Below are positions 1 to 8,638 of a DNA stretch of 64,000 nt, in pieces. A program made the position numbers and the translations under genes. Each line of letters starts with the position of its first letter. Position 1 is the first letter of the stretch. Location of the stretch: positions 1 to 64,000 of the forward strand of contig DATAVK010000077.1 in NCBI GenBank assembly GCA_036267755.1, written 5' to 3'. This stretch comes from DATAVK01 sp036267755. Its GTDB lineage: Bacteria > Actinomycetota > Actinomycetes > JAFAQI01. Under the pieces are notes generated by a model. The model searched no databases. It was not told where the DNA came from and saw only the letters and a program-made list of their open reading frames with translations.

Positions 1-206
1 ACGAGCTGGAGCCGGTGCCCGGCCAGGTGGTGCTGCCGGAGTGGGCGGTCAACGCGGTGGCCGTCGCACCGCGGGGCGCGCACCCGTCGTACGCCCACGG
101 CTACTACGACCGGGACAATCAGTGGTACGTCGACTGGGACCCGATCTCCCGCGAGCGCGACCGGTTCCTGAGCTGGATGGACGCGAATGTGATGAGCGCC
201 GGATGA
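1..206 (+). CDS. pcaI: 3-oxoadipate CoA-transferase subunit A, 3' end only
   Basis: Only the last 67 codons are present, read in the frame starting at base 3; the 5' part lies before the window. The tail, with motifs LPEWAVNAVAV and AHGYYDRDN, matches the alpha subunit of glutaconate-type acyl CoA-transferases. It would form a heterodimer with the next gene and move CoA from succinyl-CoA to 3-oxoadipate in the last but one step of the protocatechuate branch. Its TGA overlaps the ATG of the next gene (ATGA at 203), so translation is coupled. The family is clear; the substrate rests on the pca genes that follow. Confidence 0.85.
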   Translation, partial: ELEPVPGQVVLPEWAVNAVAVAPRGAHPSYAHGYYDRDNQWYVDWDPISRERDRFLSWMDANVMSAG

Positions 207-955
207 GCGAGGGCTGGACCGCCGACGAGATGATGACCGTCGAGGCCTCGCGCCGGCTGCGCGATGGCTCGTCGTGTTTCGTCGGCATCGGTCTGCCGAG
301 CACCGCGGCCAACCTTGCCCGCGCCACCCACGCGCCCGGGCTCGTCTTGATCTACGAGTCCGGCTGCATCGGGGCCAAGCCGACCCGGCTGCCGTTGTCG
401 ATCGGGGACGGCATCCTCGCGGACACCGCCGTCGCCGTCGTGTCGGTGACGGAGATCTTCAACTACTGGCTGCAGCCGGGCCGGATCGACGTCGGGTTCC
501 TCGCGGCGGCACAGCTGGATCGCTTCGCCAACATCAACACCACGGTGATAGGACCGTACGACGACCCCAAGGTCAGGCTGCCCGGGGCCGGCGGCGCTCC
601 CGAGATCGCCGCTTCCTGCCGAGAGGGCGTGGTCGTGGTCCGCCAGAGCCGGCGCACCTTCGTCGACAAGGTCGACTTCATCACCTCCGTCGGCTTCGGC
701 AGCGGGCCGGGCGACCGCGAGCGGCTCGGACTGCGCGGCAACGGCCCGCAGCTCGTCATCACCGACATCGGCGTGCTCGAGCCCGACCCGGACACCTGCG
801 AGCTCACGCTGACCCGGCTGCATCCCGGGTCGACCGTCGAGGCGGCGCGTGAGGCAACCGGTTGGGAGCTGGCCGTTTCGGCCGACCTGGGGGAGACCGA
901 CCCACCGAGCGACCGCGAACTGGCGGCGCTGCGTGCCCTGAAGGAGGCGACCTGA
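203..955 (+). CDS. pcaJ: 3-oxoadipate CoA-transferase subunit B
   Basis: 250 residues. The beta subunit carries the glutamate that forms the enzyme-CoA thioester in family I CoA-transferases; the stretch YESGCIGAKP is the expected ESG position. The protein is glutaconate-transferase-like rather than like the shorter Pseudomonas PcaJ, as is usual in actinobacteria. The open frame runs further upstream, but ATG 203 is chosen because it gives the ATGA overlap with pcaI and starts the conserved sequence (MSEGWTADEMM). It is followed by an AAGGAGG site at 941-947 and pcaH. Substrate assignment comes from the operon. Confidence 0.88.
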   Translation: MSEGWTADEMMTVEASRRLRDGSSCFVGIGLPSTAANLARATHAPGLVLIYESGCIGAKPTRLPLSIGDGILADTAVAVVSVTEIFNYWLQPGRIDVGFLAAAQLDRFANINTTVIGPYDDPKVRLPGAGGAPEIAASCREGVVVVRQSRRTFVDKVDFITSVGFGSGPGDRERLGLRGNGPQLVITDIGVLEPDPDTCELTLTRLHPGSTVEAAREATGWELAVSADLGETDPPSDRELAALRALKEAT

Positions 956-956
956 C

Positions 957-1697
957 ATGACGGACCAGCCGAGCGAGCCGGCGTTGCGGCTGCCGGCGTA
1001 CCGTCGCGAAGCTGGCGTCCACCCCGCGCTGAACAGCCCCGAGTACCGCAGCACCGGGTTGCGCTCGCCGCAGCAGCCTCCGGTCGTGCTCCCGCACCTG
1101 CTCACGGAGGTGACCGGTCCGCTGTTCGGCCACGACCGCGTCGCCCAGCACGATGACGACCTGACCCGGCAGTACCCGGGAGAGCCGATCGGCCAGCGGA
1201 TCACCGTCACCGGCCGAGTACTCGACGGCGACGGCCGCCCGATCCCGGACGCGCTCGTGGAGGTCTGGCAGGCCAACGCCTCTGGGCGATACCGCCACAT
1301 CGTCGACCAGTGGCCCGGCCCGCTCGATCCGAACTTCGGCGGCTGCGGCCGGGTGGTGACCGACAGCAACGGCAACTACACGTTCACCACGATCAAGCCC
1401 GGCGCCTACCCGTGGGGCAACCACCCGAACGCCTGGCGCCCCGCGCACATCCACTTCTCGCTGTTCGGTCGCGCCTTCACCCAGCGGCTGATCACGCAGA
1501 TGTACTTCCCGGGCGACCCGTTGTTCCCGCTCGACCCGATCATGAACTCGGTGCGGGACGAGAAGGCTCGCCTCCGGATGGTCTCGACCTACGACCATGA
1601 GCTCACCCGAGAGAACTGGTCGCTGGGTTTCCGGTGGGACATCGTGCTCCGCGGTCGCGACGCCACGCCGTTCGAGGACGAGGCCGACGATGACTGA
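957..1697 (+). CDS. pcaH: Protocatechuate 3,4-dioxygenase beta subunit
   Basis: 246 residues. Catalytic subunit of the intradiol Fe(III) dioxygenase that opens protocatechuate to 3-carboxy-cis,cis-muconate. The signature LRSPQQPPVVLPHLLTEVTG, the core VEVWQANASGRYRH, and the iron-ligand regions AYPWGNHPN (Tyr) and RPAHIHFS (two His) are all visible. A strong ribosome site (AAGGAGG, 941-947) precedes ATG 957. The 3' end overlaps pcaG by 8 bp. Length and motif order are normal for PcaH, and pcaG follows as expected for the alpha-beta complex. Confidence 0.96.
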   Translation: MTDQPSEPALRLPAYRREAGVHPALNSPEYRSTGLRSPQQPPVVLPHLLTEVTGPLFGHDRVAQHDDDLTRQYPGEPIGQRITVTGRVLDGDGRPIPDALVEVWQANASGRYRHIVDQWPGPLDPNFGGCGRVVTDSNGNYTFTTIKPGAYPWGNHPNAWRPAHIHFSLFGRAFTQRLITQMYFPGDPLFPLDPIMNSVRDEKARLRMVSTYDHELTRENWSLGFRWDIVLRGRDATPFEDEADDD

Positions 1698-2274
1698 GCC
1701 GGCGTCCCCGAGGCGGCTCGGCCTGACGCCGTCGCAGACCGTCGGACCGTTCCTCGCGATCGCCCTGCCCTGGGACGACGGCGAGTGGGTGGTGCCGGAG
1801 GGCACGCCGGGCGCGGTCCGGATCAGCGGTCGGCTCTTCGACGGCGCGGAAGCCGTCATACCGGACGGAATCGTCGAGACCTGGCAGGCTGACGCCGAGG
1901 GCCGGTTCGTCCACCCCGACGACCCGCGCGGTACGACGGACCCCACGCCAGCCGGCTTTCGCGGGTTCGGCCGATCGGCGACTGACGAGGAGGGACGATG
2001 GTCGGTGTTCACCGTCGTACCCGGCCGGCTGCCGACGCCCGACGGCGCGACCGAAGCTCCGCATCTGGATGTCTCGGTATTTGCTCGCGGTCTGCTCGAT
2101 CGGGTCGTGACCCGGATCTACTTTCCGGACGATCCGGCGAACGACACCGATCCCGTGCTGAGTCGGATCGACCCTGCCCGCCGCGCCACGCTGGTCGCGA
2201 CCACCGTGGACGGCGGGCTGGGCTTCGACGTCCATCTGCAGGGCGAGCATGAGACCGTCTTCTTCGACCTCTGA
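1690..2274 (+). CDS. pcaG: Protocatechuate 3,4-dioxygenase alpha subunit
   Basis: 194 residues. Non-catalytic partner of PcaH that shapes the substrate pocket. It starts with LGLTPSQTVGPFLAIAL, the usual PcaG N-terminus, then VETWQADAEGRF and VVTRIYFPDDPAND. The RPAHIHF-type iron ligands of the beta subunit are replaced by EAPHLDVSVF, as expected for an alpha subunit. The frame is open further upstream, but ATG 1690 is chosen because it begins just before the conserved sequence and overlaps pcaH by 8 bp. The 3' end overlaps pcaB by 26 bp. Confidence 0.95.
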   Translation: MTEPASPRRLGLTPSQTVGPFLAIALPWDDGEWVVPEGTPGAVRISGRLFDGAEAVIPDGIVETWQADAEGRFVHPDDPRGTTDPTPAGFRGFGRSATDEEGRWSVFTVVPGRLPTPDGATEAPHLDVSVFARGLLDRVVTRIYFPDDPANDTDPVLSRIDPARRATLVATTVDGGLGFDVHLQGEHETVFFDL

Positions 2275-3619
2275 GACGTTGCTCGGCGAGCTGTTCGCCG
2301 ACCCGGCCGTCGACGCGGCCGTCGGTGACGCCGCCCTGGTCGGTGCGTGTCTCGAGGTGGAGGCCGCGCTGGCCCTGGCCACCGCCGATGTCGGGCTGGT
2401 CCCCTCCGAGGCAGCTGCGGCCATCGTCTCGGCGGCCCGCGGCCTGGACGTCGACATCGGTGAGCTCGGCCACGACGCCGTCGCCTCGGGCAACCCGGTG
2501 CCACCGCTGGTCACTCGACTCGGAGCCGCGGTTCCCGAGACCGCCCGACCGTGGGTGCACCTGGGTGCGACCAGCCAGGACGTCCTCGACACGGCGCTGG
2601 TGCTCACCCATCGGGCCGCCGCCGCATTGATCGCCGACCGCGTCGACACGGCCGCCGACCACGCCGCCGAGCTCGCGACCGGGCACCGCGACACGGTGAT
2701 GATCGCGCGCTCACTCGGCCAGCACGCGGCACCCACGACGTTCGGGCTGCGCGCCGCCGGCTGGCTCGCCGCGTTGCGCGGGTCGGCGACGCCGCTGCGC
2801 GCAGCGGCGGATCGGCTCCCGGTCCAGCTCGGTGGCGCGGTCGGCACCCTGGCCGGGTACGACGGCCACGGCTTCGCGGTCCGCCGAGCGCTCGCCGATC
2901 GGCTGGGGCTGCCGGGCGGCGACCGGCCGCTGGCCTGGCACACCGACCGGACGCCATGGCTGGACCTGGCGTCCGCGCTGGGCGTCGTCGCGGCAGCCGT
3001 CGGCAAGGTCGCACTGGACGTCAGGCTGCTCACGGCGACCGAGGTGGGCGAGGTTCGCGTCGGTGCTCCCGGCAGCGGCGGCTCGTCGGCGATGCCCCAT
3101 AAGCGCAACCCGGTCGAGGCGATCCTCGCGACCGCGGGCGTGGTGCGGGTGCCCGGTCTCGTGGCGACGCTCTATGCGGCGTCTGTTCATGCCCACGAAC
3201 GAGCCGACGGCGATTGGCATGCCGAATGGCCGGCACTGCGTGAGCTGGTCAGCGTCGTCGGCGGCGTGGCCGCGCGAGGAGCCGAGCTGCTGAACGGCCT
3301 GACCGTCGATCCGGCGCGGATGCAGCACAACCTCGAGCTGACCGGCGGAGCGGTGATGGCGGAGAGCGTCGCCGCTCGACTCGCCGGTGCGATGGGTCGC
3401 GATCAGGCGCACGAGCTGGTGGCCACCCTGGTACGACGCTCGGCCGATCAGGGCACGCCGCTGCGGGAGACCCTGCTCGCTGAACCGGCCGTGACCGAGC
3501 AGCTGGACGCGGATGCTCTGGACGCCGCGCTCGATCCCAGGAGTCGGCTGGGGATAGCCGGCGCCGCCGTCGACGAAGCGGTCCGGCGCTACGGCCATCG
3601 GGCCGGTGCGGGGACATGA
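2249..3619 (+). CDS. pcaB: 3-carboxy-cis,cis-muconate cycloisomerase
   Basis: 456 residues of the fumarase/aspartase superfamily. It closes 3-carboxy-cis,cis-muconate to 4-carboxymuconolactone. The superfamily signature GSSAMPHKRNP is near residue 275, and the conserved regions HLGATSQDVLDTA and SLGQHAAPTTFG are in order. The ATG at 2249 lies inside pcaG; a slightly later start cannot be excluded, but the frame holds no better site. The gene ends in an ATGA overlap with pcaD. Confidence 0.93.
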   Translation: MRPSSSTSETLLGELFADPAVDAAVGDAALVGACLEVEAALALATADVGLVPSEAAAAIVSAARGLDVDIGELGHDAVASGNPVPPLVTRLGAAVPETARPWVHLGATSQDVLDTALVLTHRAAAALIADRVDTAADHAAELATGHRDTVMIARSLGQHAAPTTFGLRAAGWLAALRGSATPLRAAADRLPVQLGGAVGTLAGYDGHGFAVRRALADRLGLPGGDRPLAWHTDRTPWLDLASALGVVAAAVGKVALDVRLLTATEVGEVRVGAPGSGGSSAMPHKRNPVEAILATAGVVRVPGLVATLYAASVHAHERADGDWHAEWPALRELVSVVGGVAARGAELLNGLTVDPARMQHNLELTGGAVMAESVAARLAGAMGRDQAHELVATLVRRSADQGTPLRETLLAEPAVTEQLDADALDAALDPRSRLGIAGAAVDEAVRRYGHRAGAGT

Positions 3620-4404
3620 GCGGGGTCCGGCTCTACGCCGAGATCAGTGGGCCGCCGGATGGCGCCGTCGTCGTCATGGGGTCCTCACTCGGGTCGACGT
3701 CGAGGATGTGGCAGGCGGCTGCCGAAAAGCTCGCCGATCGATATCGCGTCGTCGTCTTCGACACCCGCGGTCACGGTCGGTCACCCGTCCCGCCCGGGCC
3801 CTACGCGATCGGCGACCTGGGTGCCGACGTCCTCGTGACGCTCGGCGCGCTCGGCGTCGAGGAGTTCTCCTACGTCGGGCTGTCCCTGGGTGGCCAGATC
3901 GGGATCTGGCTCGCGTCCGAGGCGCCGGACCGGGTGCGCCGGCTGTCGCTGTGGTCCACCGCGGCGAAGATCGCGACGCCAGAGTCGTGGCAGGAGCGGG
4001 CTGCGGCGGTGCGGGCCGGTGGCACGGCAGCCATCGCCGACGCCGTCGTCGTCCGGTGGTTCACCCCGGAGTACGCCCAGACGAACCCTGGCGAAGTGAA
4101 GAGCTGGCGGGACGAGATCGCGAGCATCCCGGCCGAGGGCTACGCGGGCTGCTGTGATGCGCTGGCCACCTCCAACCTGACCGCCCGGCTCCCCGCGATC
4201 ACCGCACCCACCCTCGTGGTGGCGGGGTCGCAGGACCCCACCACGCCACCCGCGCTGCTCGCCGACCTGGCCGAGCGGATCACGTCGTCGCGGTTCGAGG
4301 TGGTCGCGCCGGCTGCGCACCTCACGCCGCTCGAGCAGCCCACTGCGACCGTGGAACTGTTGCTGGACCACCTCGGCCGAGAGGACACCGATGGACGACG
4401 ATGA
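3616..4404 (+). CDS. pcaD: 3-oxoadipate enol-lactonase
   Basis: 262-residue alpha/beta hydrolase that opens 3-oxoadipate enol-lactone to 3-oxoadipate. The nucleophile elbow GLSLGG lies near residue 94, the acid region is VVAGSQDPTTPP, and the catalytic His is in APAAHLTPLEQP. ATG 3616 overlaps the pcaB stop (ATGA). In many actinobacteria PcaD and the following PcaC are one fused protein, PcaL; here they are separate frames overlapping by 14 bp (see findings). Confidence 0.93.
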   Translation: MSGVRLYAEISGPPDGAVVVMGSSLGSTSRMWQAAAEKLADRYRVVVFDTRGHGRSPVPPGPYAIGDLGADVLVTLGALGVEEFSYVGLSLGGQIGIWLASEAPDRVRRLSLWSTAAKIATPESWQERAAAVRAGGTAAIADAVVVRWFTPEYAQTNPGEVKSWRDEIASIPAEGYAGCCDALATSNLTARLPAITAPTLVVAGSQDPTTPPALLADLAERITSSRFEVVAPAAHLTPLEQPTATVELLLDHLGREDTDGRR

Positions 4405-4795
4405 CCGGCGACGGATCGGCGAGCAGGTACGCCGGGAGGTGCTCGGCGACGCGCACGTGGACCGCACGCAGGCCACGTCGCTGCCCGAGAGCCGGGAGTT
4501 CCAGGACTTCATCACCCGTGTCGCGTGGGGGGACGTGTGGGCTCGGCCGGGTCTCGATCGCCGTACTCGGAGCTGCCTGACGATCGCGCTGCTCGCCACC
4601 CTCGGCCACTGGGACGAGTTCGCGTTGCACGTGCGGGCCGGGATCCGCAACGGCCTGACCCGCGACGAGATCGCCGAGGTCCTGCTGCACACCTCCGTGT
4701 ACGCCGGCGTACCCGTCGCCAACCACGCCCTTACGCTCGCCTGGCGTGCCCTCGATGACGAATCACCCGCTCCGGCATCGGCAGGCTCGCCATGA
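4391..4795 (+). CDS. pcaC: 4-carboxymuconolactone decarboxylase
   Basis: 134 residues, normal for stand-alone PcaC of the CMD family. It decarboxylates 4-carboxymuconolactone to 3-oxoadipate enol-lactone, the substrate of PcaD. The diagnostic block runs from RREVLGDAHVDR through DFQDFITRVAWGDVW to RPGLDRRTRSCLTIALLA, with EVLLHTSVYAGVPVANHA near the C-terminus. It starts inside the end of pcaD in another frame and ends in an ATGA overlap with the regulator gene. Confidence 0.95.
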   Translation: MDDDDRRRIGEQVRREVLGDAHVDRTQATSLPESREFQDFITRVAWGDVWARPGLDRRTRSCLTIALLATLGHWDEFALHVRAGIRNGLTRDEIAEVLLHTSVYAGVPVANHALTLAWRALDDESPAPASAGSP

Positions 4796-5595
4796 CCGAC
4801 GGCGACCTGAAGCCGCGTTCCAGCGACTTCGTGCAGTCACTCGAACGCGGACTCGCCGTGATCCGGGCGTTCGACGAGGACCATCCCGAACTGACACTGT
4901 CCGACGTGGCGCGTGCCACCGACCTGACCCGCGCCGCAGCTCGCCGGTTCCTGCTGACGCTGGTCGACCTCGGATACGTCCGCACCGACGGTCGGTTGTT
5001 CGCGCTGCGACCTCGGGTGTTAGAGCTCGGGTACTCCTACCTGTCGAGCATGTCGCTGCCCGAGGTGGCGCACCCGCACATGGAGGCACTGTCCGGCAAG
5101 ATCCGCGAGTCGTGCTCGGTCGCCGTCCTCGACGGCGAGGACATCGTCTACGTCGCGCGTGTCGTGACCCGACGGATCATGACCGTCGCGATCAACGTCG
5201 GCACCCGGTTCCCGGCGTACGCCACGTCGATGGGTCGGGTGCTGCTCGCCGGCCAGCCGGACGCCTGGCTCGACGGCTACTTCGAGGACGCGACGTTCGA
5301 ACCCATCACGCCCAAGACGATCACCGACCCGGTGTTGCTCCGTAAGGCCCTCGACCGCGTCCGGGCGCAGGGCTACTGCGTGGTCGACCAGGAGCTCGAG
5401 ATCGGGCTGCGCTCCCTGGCCGTCCCGATCCGGGCGTCGGACGGCTCGGTCACCGCAGCCATGAACGTGTCCTTGCACGTCAGCCGCGGGAGCGTCGAGG
5501 CCGCCCGGCGCGAGATCCTGCCGCTGATGCAGGAGTGCGCGAGCGCGATCGAAGCCGACTACGGGATGCAGTCCAGCGGCACTCAGAAGGGATAG
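4792..5595 (+). CDS. pcaR: IclR-family regulator of the pca operon
   Basis: 267 residues: N-terminal winged helix-turn-helix (about residues 14-72, recognition region ARATDLTRAAARRFLLTL) and C-terminal IclR effector domain (about 85-262). It resembles the PcaR/PcaU/PobR branch, which binds aromatic or 3-oxoadipate-type ligands. It is the last gene of the operon, coupled to pcaC by ATGA, so it would control its own operon. A plausible operator type is the 15-bp palindrome found twice at 7077-7091 and 7234-7248. The 3' end overlaps the converging dehydrogenase gene by 13 bp. Confidence 0.9.
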   Translation: MTDGDLKPRSSDFVQSLERGLAVIRAFDEDHPELTLSDVARATDLTRAAARRFLLTLVDLGYVRTDGRLFALRPRVLELGYSYLSSMSLPEVAHPHMEALSGKIRESCSVAVLDGEDIVYVARVVTRRIMTVAINVGTRFPAYATSMGRVLLAGQPDAWLDGYFEDATFEPITPKTITDPVLLRKALDRVRAQGYCVVDQELEIGLRSLAVPIRASDGSVTAAMNVSLHVSRGSVEAARREILPLMQECASAIEADYGMQSSGTQKG

Positions 5596-7037
5596 TCCGG
5601 CGGGGTCGCCCGGATCGTCAGCCACTGCGTCTCGGTGAACGCCTCGAGGTTGGCCAGGCCGCCTTGCCGACCCACGCCCGAGGCACCGATGCCGCCGAAC
5701 GGGATCGTCGCCTCGTCGTTGATCGTCTGGTCGTTGATGTGCACCAGGCCAGATGGCACGCGCTCGGCGATCTCCATCGCCTTGCCCAGGTCGTGACCGA
5801 TGATCCCGAGCGACAGTCCGTAGTCGGTGCCCGATGCCAGCGCGACGAGCTCGTCGACATCGGTGAACGTGATGACGGGCGCGACCGGCCCGAAGATCTC
5901 CTCTGAGTACGCCGGAGAGTCGACGGTCAGGTCCGTCAGCACCGTGGGCCGGTAGAACAGCCGGTCGTAGGTGCCGCCGGCGGCCAGGGTGGCTCCCGCG
6001 TCGACCGAGGTCGTGACGATCCCGTGGACCTTGTCGCGCTGGTTGGCGTCGATGATCGGGCCGAGCGCGACCTGCTCGGTGTGCGGGTTGCCGACCGGAA
6101 GGTGCTCGGCCCGACCGGCCAGCGAGGCCACGTAGGCGTCAGCCACGTCGGCGTGGACCAGGTGGCGGCTGGCTGCCATGCAGACCTGACCGGAGTGGAA
6201 GAACGAGCCGAAGGCCCCGACCGACGCGGCCTTGTCGGGGTCGGCGTCCGGCAGGACGATGTACGCCGAGTTGCCGCCCAGCTCCAGGTGCGCGCGCTTG
6301 AGGTGCTGTCCGGCCAGGGCGCCGACCGCGCGGCCGGCCCGGGTCGAGCCGGTGAAGGCGATGACGCGGACCCGTGGCTCGACGACCAGCGCTTCGCCGA
6401 CGTCGACCCCACCTGGCAGCACGGTAAGCAGTCCAGCCGGCAGCCCGGCCGCCTCGAAGACCTGTGCCAGCGCGACGCCCCCGGAGACCGCCGTCCGCAG
6501 GTCGGGCTTGAGGATCACGGCGTTGCCGAGCGCGAGCGCCGGAGCTACCGCCCGGATCGCCAGCACGATCGGCACGTTGAACGGCGCGATCACGCCGACG
6601 ACTCCGACCGGGAGCCGCCGCGCCATCGACAGCCGAGGCTGCGCGGAGTGCAGCAGCTCGCCGTACGGGTGCGACGCCAACGCCGCGGCCTCGTAACACT
6701 CTTGGGCGGCGGTGAACGTCTCGAACTCGGCCTTGGGGACGATCGAGCCGGCTTCGCGGACCAGCCAGTCATGGATCTCGCCCGCGTGCTCCAGCCAGAG
6801 GTCGCCGGCCTTGCGCAACACCGCGGCTCGGGCCAGGTAGCCCGCTTTCGCCCACTCCTTCTGCGCCTGCGACGCCACGTCCGCCGCCCGCGTGACGTCC
6901 TCGACCGAGGCGGTGCCGACCCGGCCCAGCTCATCACCCGTCGCCGGCTCGGTCACGCTGTAGCTCTGGCCACCCCCGGGCTGCCACTCGCTCAGCTTGA
7001 TGCGGTCGGTCCAGGTGTCGGTGCTGAGCAGCGGCAT
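5583..7037 (-). CDS. Benzaldehyde/vanillin-type NAD(P)+ aldehyde dehydrogenase
   Basis: 484 residues of the ALDH superfamily, oxidising an aldehyde to its acid. Catalytic residues are in place: Asn154 (PFNVP), Glu252 (ELGGNSAY) and Cys286 (GQVCMAAS). The Rossmann motif is FTGSTRAGRAVG. Overall similarity is to benzaldehyde/vanillin dehydrogenases, which fits a role in feeding benzoates into the adjacent pca route; the exact aldehyde is unknown. The frame is open to 7085, but ATG 7037 has a strong GGAGG site at 7042-7046. It is transcribed away from the importer at 7313, sharing the region with two palindromic repeats. Confidence 0.85.
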   Translation of the reverse strand: MPLLSTDTWTDRIKLSEWQPGGGQSYSVTEPATGDELGRVGTASVEDVTRAADVASQAQKEWAKAGYLARAAVLRKAGDLWLEHAGEIHDWLVREAGSIVPKAEFETFTAAQECYEAAALASHPYGELLHSAQPRLSMARRLPVGVVGVIAPFNVPIVLAIRAVAPALALGNAVILKPDLRTAVSGGVALAQVFEAAGLPAGLLTVLPGGVDVGEALVVEPRVRVIAFTGSTRAGRAVGALAGQHLKRAHLELGGNSAYIVLPDADPDKAASVGAFGSFFHSGQVCMAASRHLVHADVADAYVASLAGRAEHLPVGNPHTEQVALGPIIDANQRDKVHGIVTTSVDAGATLAAGGTYDRLFYRPTVLTDLTVDSPAYSEEIFGPVAPVITFTDVDELVALASGTDYGLSLGIIGHDLGKAMEIAERVPSGLVHINDQTINDEATIPFGGIGASGVGRQGGLANLEAFTETQWLTIRATPPDYPF

Positions 7038-7076
7038 GGGGCCTCCAGGTGGTGCGGGGTCGACCGGCGGACACAC

Positions 7077-7091
7077 GGTCGGCATGCGAAC
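7077..7091. promoter_or_regulatory. Putative operator, copy 1
   Basis: GGTCGGCATGCGAAC, a near-palindrome of the form GTTCG-N5-CGAAC. It differs by one base from copy 2 at 7234-7248. It lies 40 bp upstream of the dehydrogenase start at 7037, in a region divergent with the importer operon. The half-site layout resembles IclR-type PcaR boxes known from Pseudomonas (recalled knowledge). Confidence 0.55.
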
Positions 7092-7233
7092 GGTTTGAGT
7101 GGCCGCATCGTCTCCGGAGCGGTGTCATCTGGCAAGTGCTGGACGCCCCGCCACGTCACGACACCGTCACGGATGCTTGACACAACCGTGACCAGCGTCG
7201 AAAGTGGCCCCCAACGTCACAGCGCGCACGGTC

Positions 7234-7248
7234 GTTCGGCATGCGAAC
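7234..7248. promoter_or_regulatory. Putative operator, copy 2
   Basis: GTTCGGCATGCGAAC, the more symmetrical copy, 65 bp upstream of the importer gene at 7313. It is 157 bp from copy 1, close to 15 turns of B-DNA, so a protein could contact both copies on the same helical face. Likely regulator: the PcaR-like protein encoded at 4792-5595. Confidence 0.6.
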
Positions 7249-7312
7249 GCGCCCGCGTTGTCGCGACCAGCCAGTTCCGGGCGTCGGTCCCGGGCGACGG
7301 GGAGGCAGTCAG

Positions 7313-8638
7313 ATGTCGAACGACTCCAACGAGGTCACCCGTCGTACCTTGCTGCGGGGCGCCGGAGCCGGTGCCCTGCTGCTCGGCGGCGGCAGTGCGC
7401 TAGCGGCCTGTGGCAGCGGCGGCCTGAAGGGCAACGGGTCCTCGGCGGGGAAGAAAATCACCATCGGGTTGGTGACCCCGCTCACCGGCCCGGTCGCATC
7501 GTTCGCGGTGTCCGACACCTACGTCACGAACCTCATCCGCAATACCCCTGCCTTCAAGAACGGGATCAAAATCGGCGGCAAGACCTATCCCGTCGACATC
7601 GTGGTCAAGGACTCGCAGTCCGACCCGAACCGCGCATCCCAGGTCGCGAAGGACCTCGTCACCTCCGGGGCCGACATGGTGTTGACCACGTCGACCCCGG
7701 AGGTCACCAACCCGGTGGCCACGGTCTGCGAGTCCGAGGGCGTGCCGTGCGTCGCAACGATCGTGCCGTGGGAGTCGTGGTACTTCGGTCGCGGGGCAAA
7801 GCCCGGCTCGACCTTCACCTACACGACCATGTTCTTCTTCGGCATCCCGGAGTTCGGTGAGTGCTTCATCCCGATGTGGAACCGGATCCACAACAACAAG
7901 CAGGTCGCGCTGATGTACCCGAACGACGCGGATGGCAATGCCTTCCGCGATCCGAAGACCGGGTTCCCGCCGATCATGCACAAGGCCGGCTACAAGACCG
8001 TGGACGGCGGCGCGTATCCCGACGGGACGACCGACTTCACCTCCATGATCTCGAAGTTCAAGGCACACGACTGCGAGATCTTCCAGAACGCTCCGATCCC
8101 GCCGGACTTCAACGCGATGTGGAAGCAGTCGGCACAGCAGGGGTTCAAGCCAAAGCTCGCGACCGTCGCCAAGGTGCTGCTGTTCCCGTCCGACGTCACG
8201 GCGCTCGGCAACCTCGCGCTCAACGTGGCCACCGACGCCTGGTGGACGCCGTTCCACAAGCAGAACTCCTCGCTGGTGAGCAACCTGTCGGCCAAGCAGC
8301 TGGCGGACAACTTCCAGTCCTCGACCGGCAAGGAGTGGCTCCAGTCGCTCGGTACGACGTACTCGTTGTACGAGGTAGCGCACAACGCCTTCAGCAAGGT
8401 GAGCGACCCGCACGACCGCAAGGAGGTCGCGGCGCAGTTGCGGTCGATGAACTACACCGGGATGTCCGGCACGCTGGACTTCACCTCCGGCCCGGTCCCC
8501 GGCGTGGCGATCATCAAGCCGGTCGGGGTGCAGTGGAAGAAGGGCACCGGGCAGTTCCCCTTCGAGCTGCAGGTCGTCGACAACTCTGCGAACAAGGCGG
8601 TCCCGGTCACCGCCGATCTCGAGCCCACCAACGCCTGA
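7313..8638 (+). CDS. ABC importer substrate-binding lipoprotein, Liv/aromatic-acid type
   Basis: 441 residues of the type I periplasmic-binding fold (receptor family ligand-binding region). The N-terminus combines a twin-arginine stretch (TRRTLLRG, residues 9-16) with a lipobox (ALAAC, Cys33), so it is probably exported folded by Tat and lipid-anchored. It would capture the solute for the four genes downstream. GGGAGG at 7299-7304 precedes ATG 7313. Placement between an aldehyde dehydrogenase and pca genes suggests an aromatic acid or aldehyde-derived ligand, an inference from context only. Confidence 0.85.
   Translation: MSNDSNEVTRRTLLRGAGAGALLLGGGSALAACGSGGLKGNGSSAGKKITIGLVTPLTGPVASFAVSDTYVTNLIRNTPAFKNGIKIGGKTYPVDIVVKDSQSDPNRASQVAKDLVTSGADMVLTTSTPEVTNPVATVCESEGVPCVATIVPWESWYFGRGAKPGSTFTYTTMFFFGIPEFGECFIPMWNRIHNNKQVALMYPNDADGNAFRDPKTGFPPIMHKAGYKTVDGGAYPDGTTDFTSMISKFKAHDCEIFQNAPIPPDFNAMWKQSAQQGFKPKLATVAKVLLFPSDVTALGNLALNVATDAWWTPFHKQNSSLVSNLSAKQLADNFQSSTGKEWLQSLGTTYSLYEVAHNAFSKVSDPHDRKEVAAQLRSMNYTGMSGTLDFTSGPVPGVAIIKPVGVQWKKGTGQFPFELQVVDNSANKAVPVTADLEPTNA

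Noticed and set aside
804..3108. Long minus-strand frames over the pca genes
   Set aside because: They mirror clear pca genes on the plus strand and show no domain or start signal.
3616..4795. A sequencing frameshift in a pcaL fusion gene
   Set aside because: Not provable from sequence alone: both frames have sensible ends and PcaC has a normal start, so two genes are reported.
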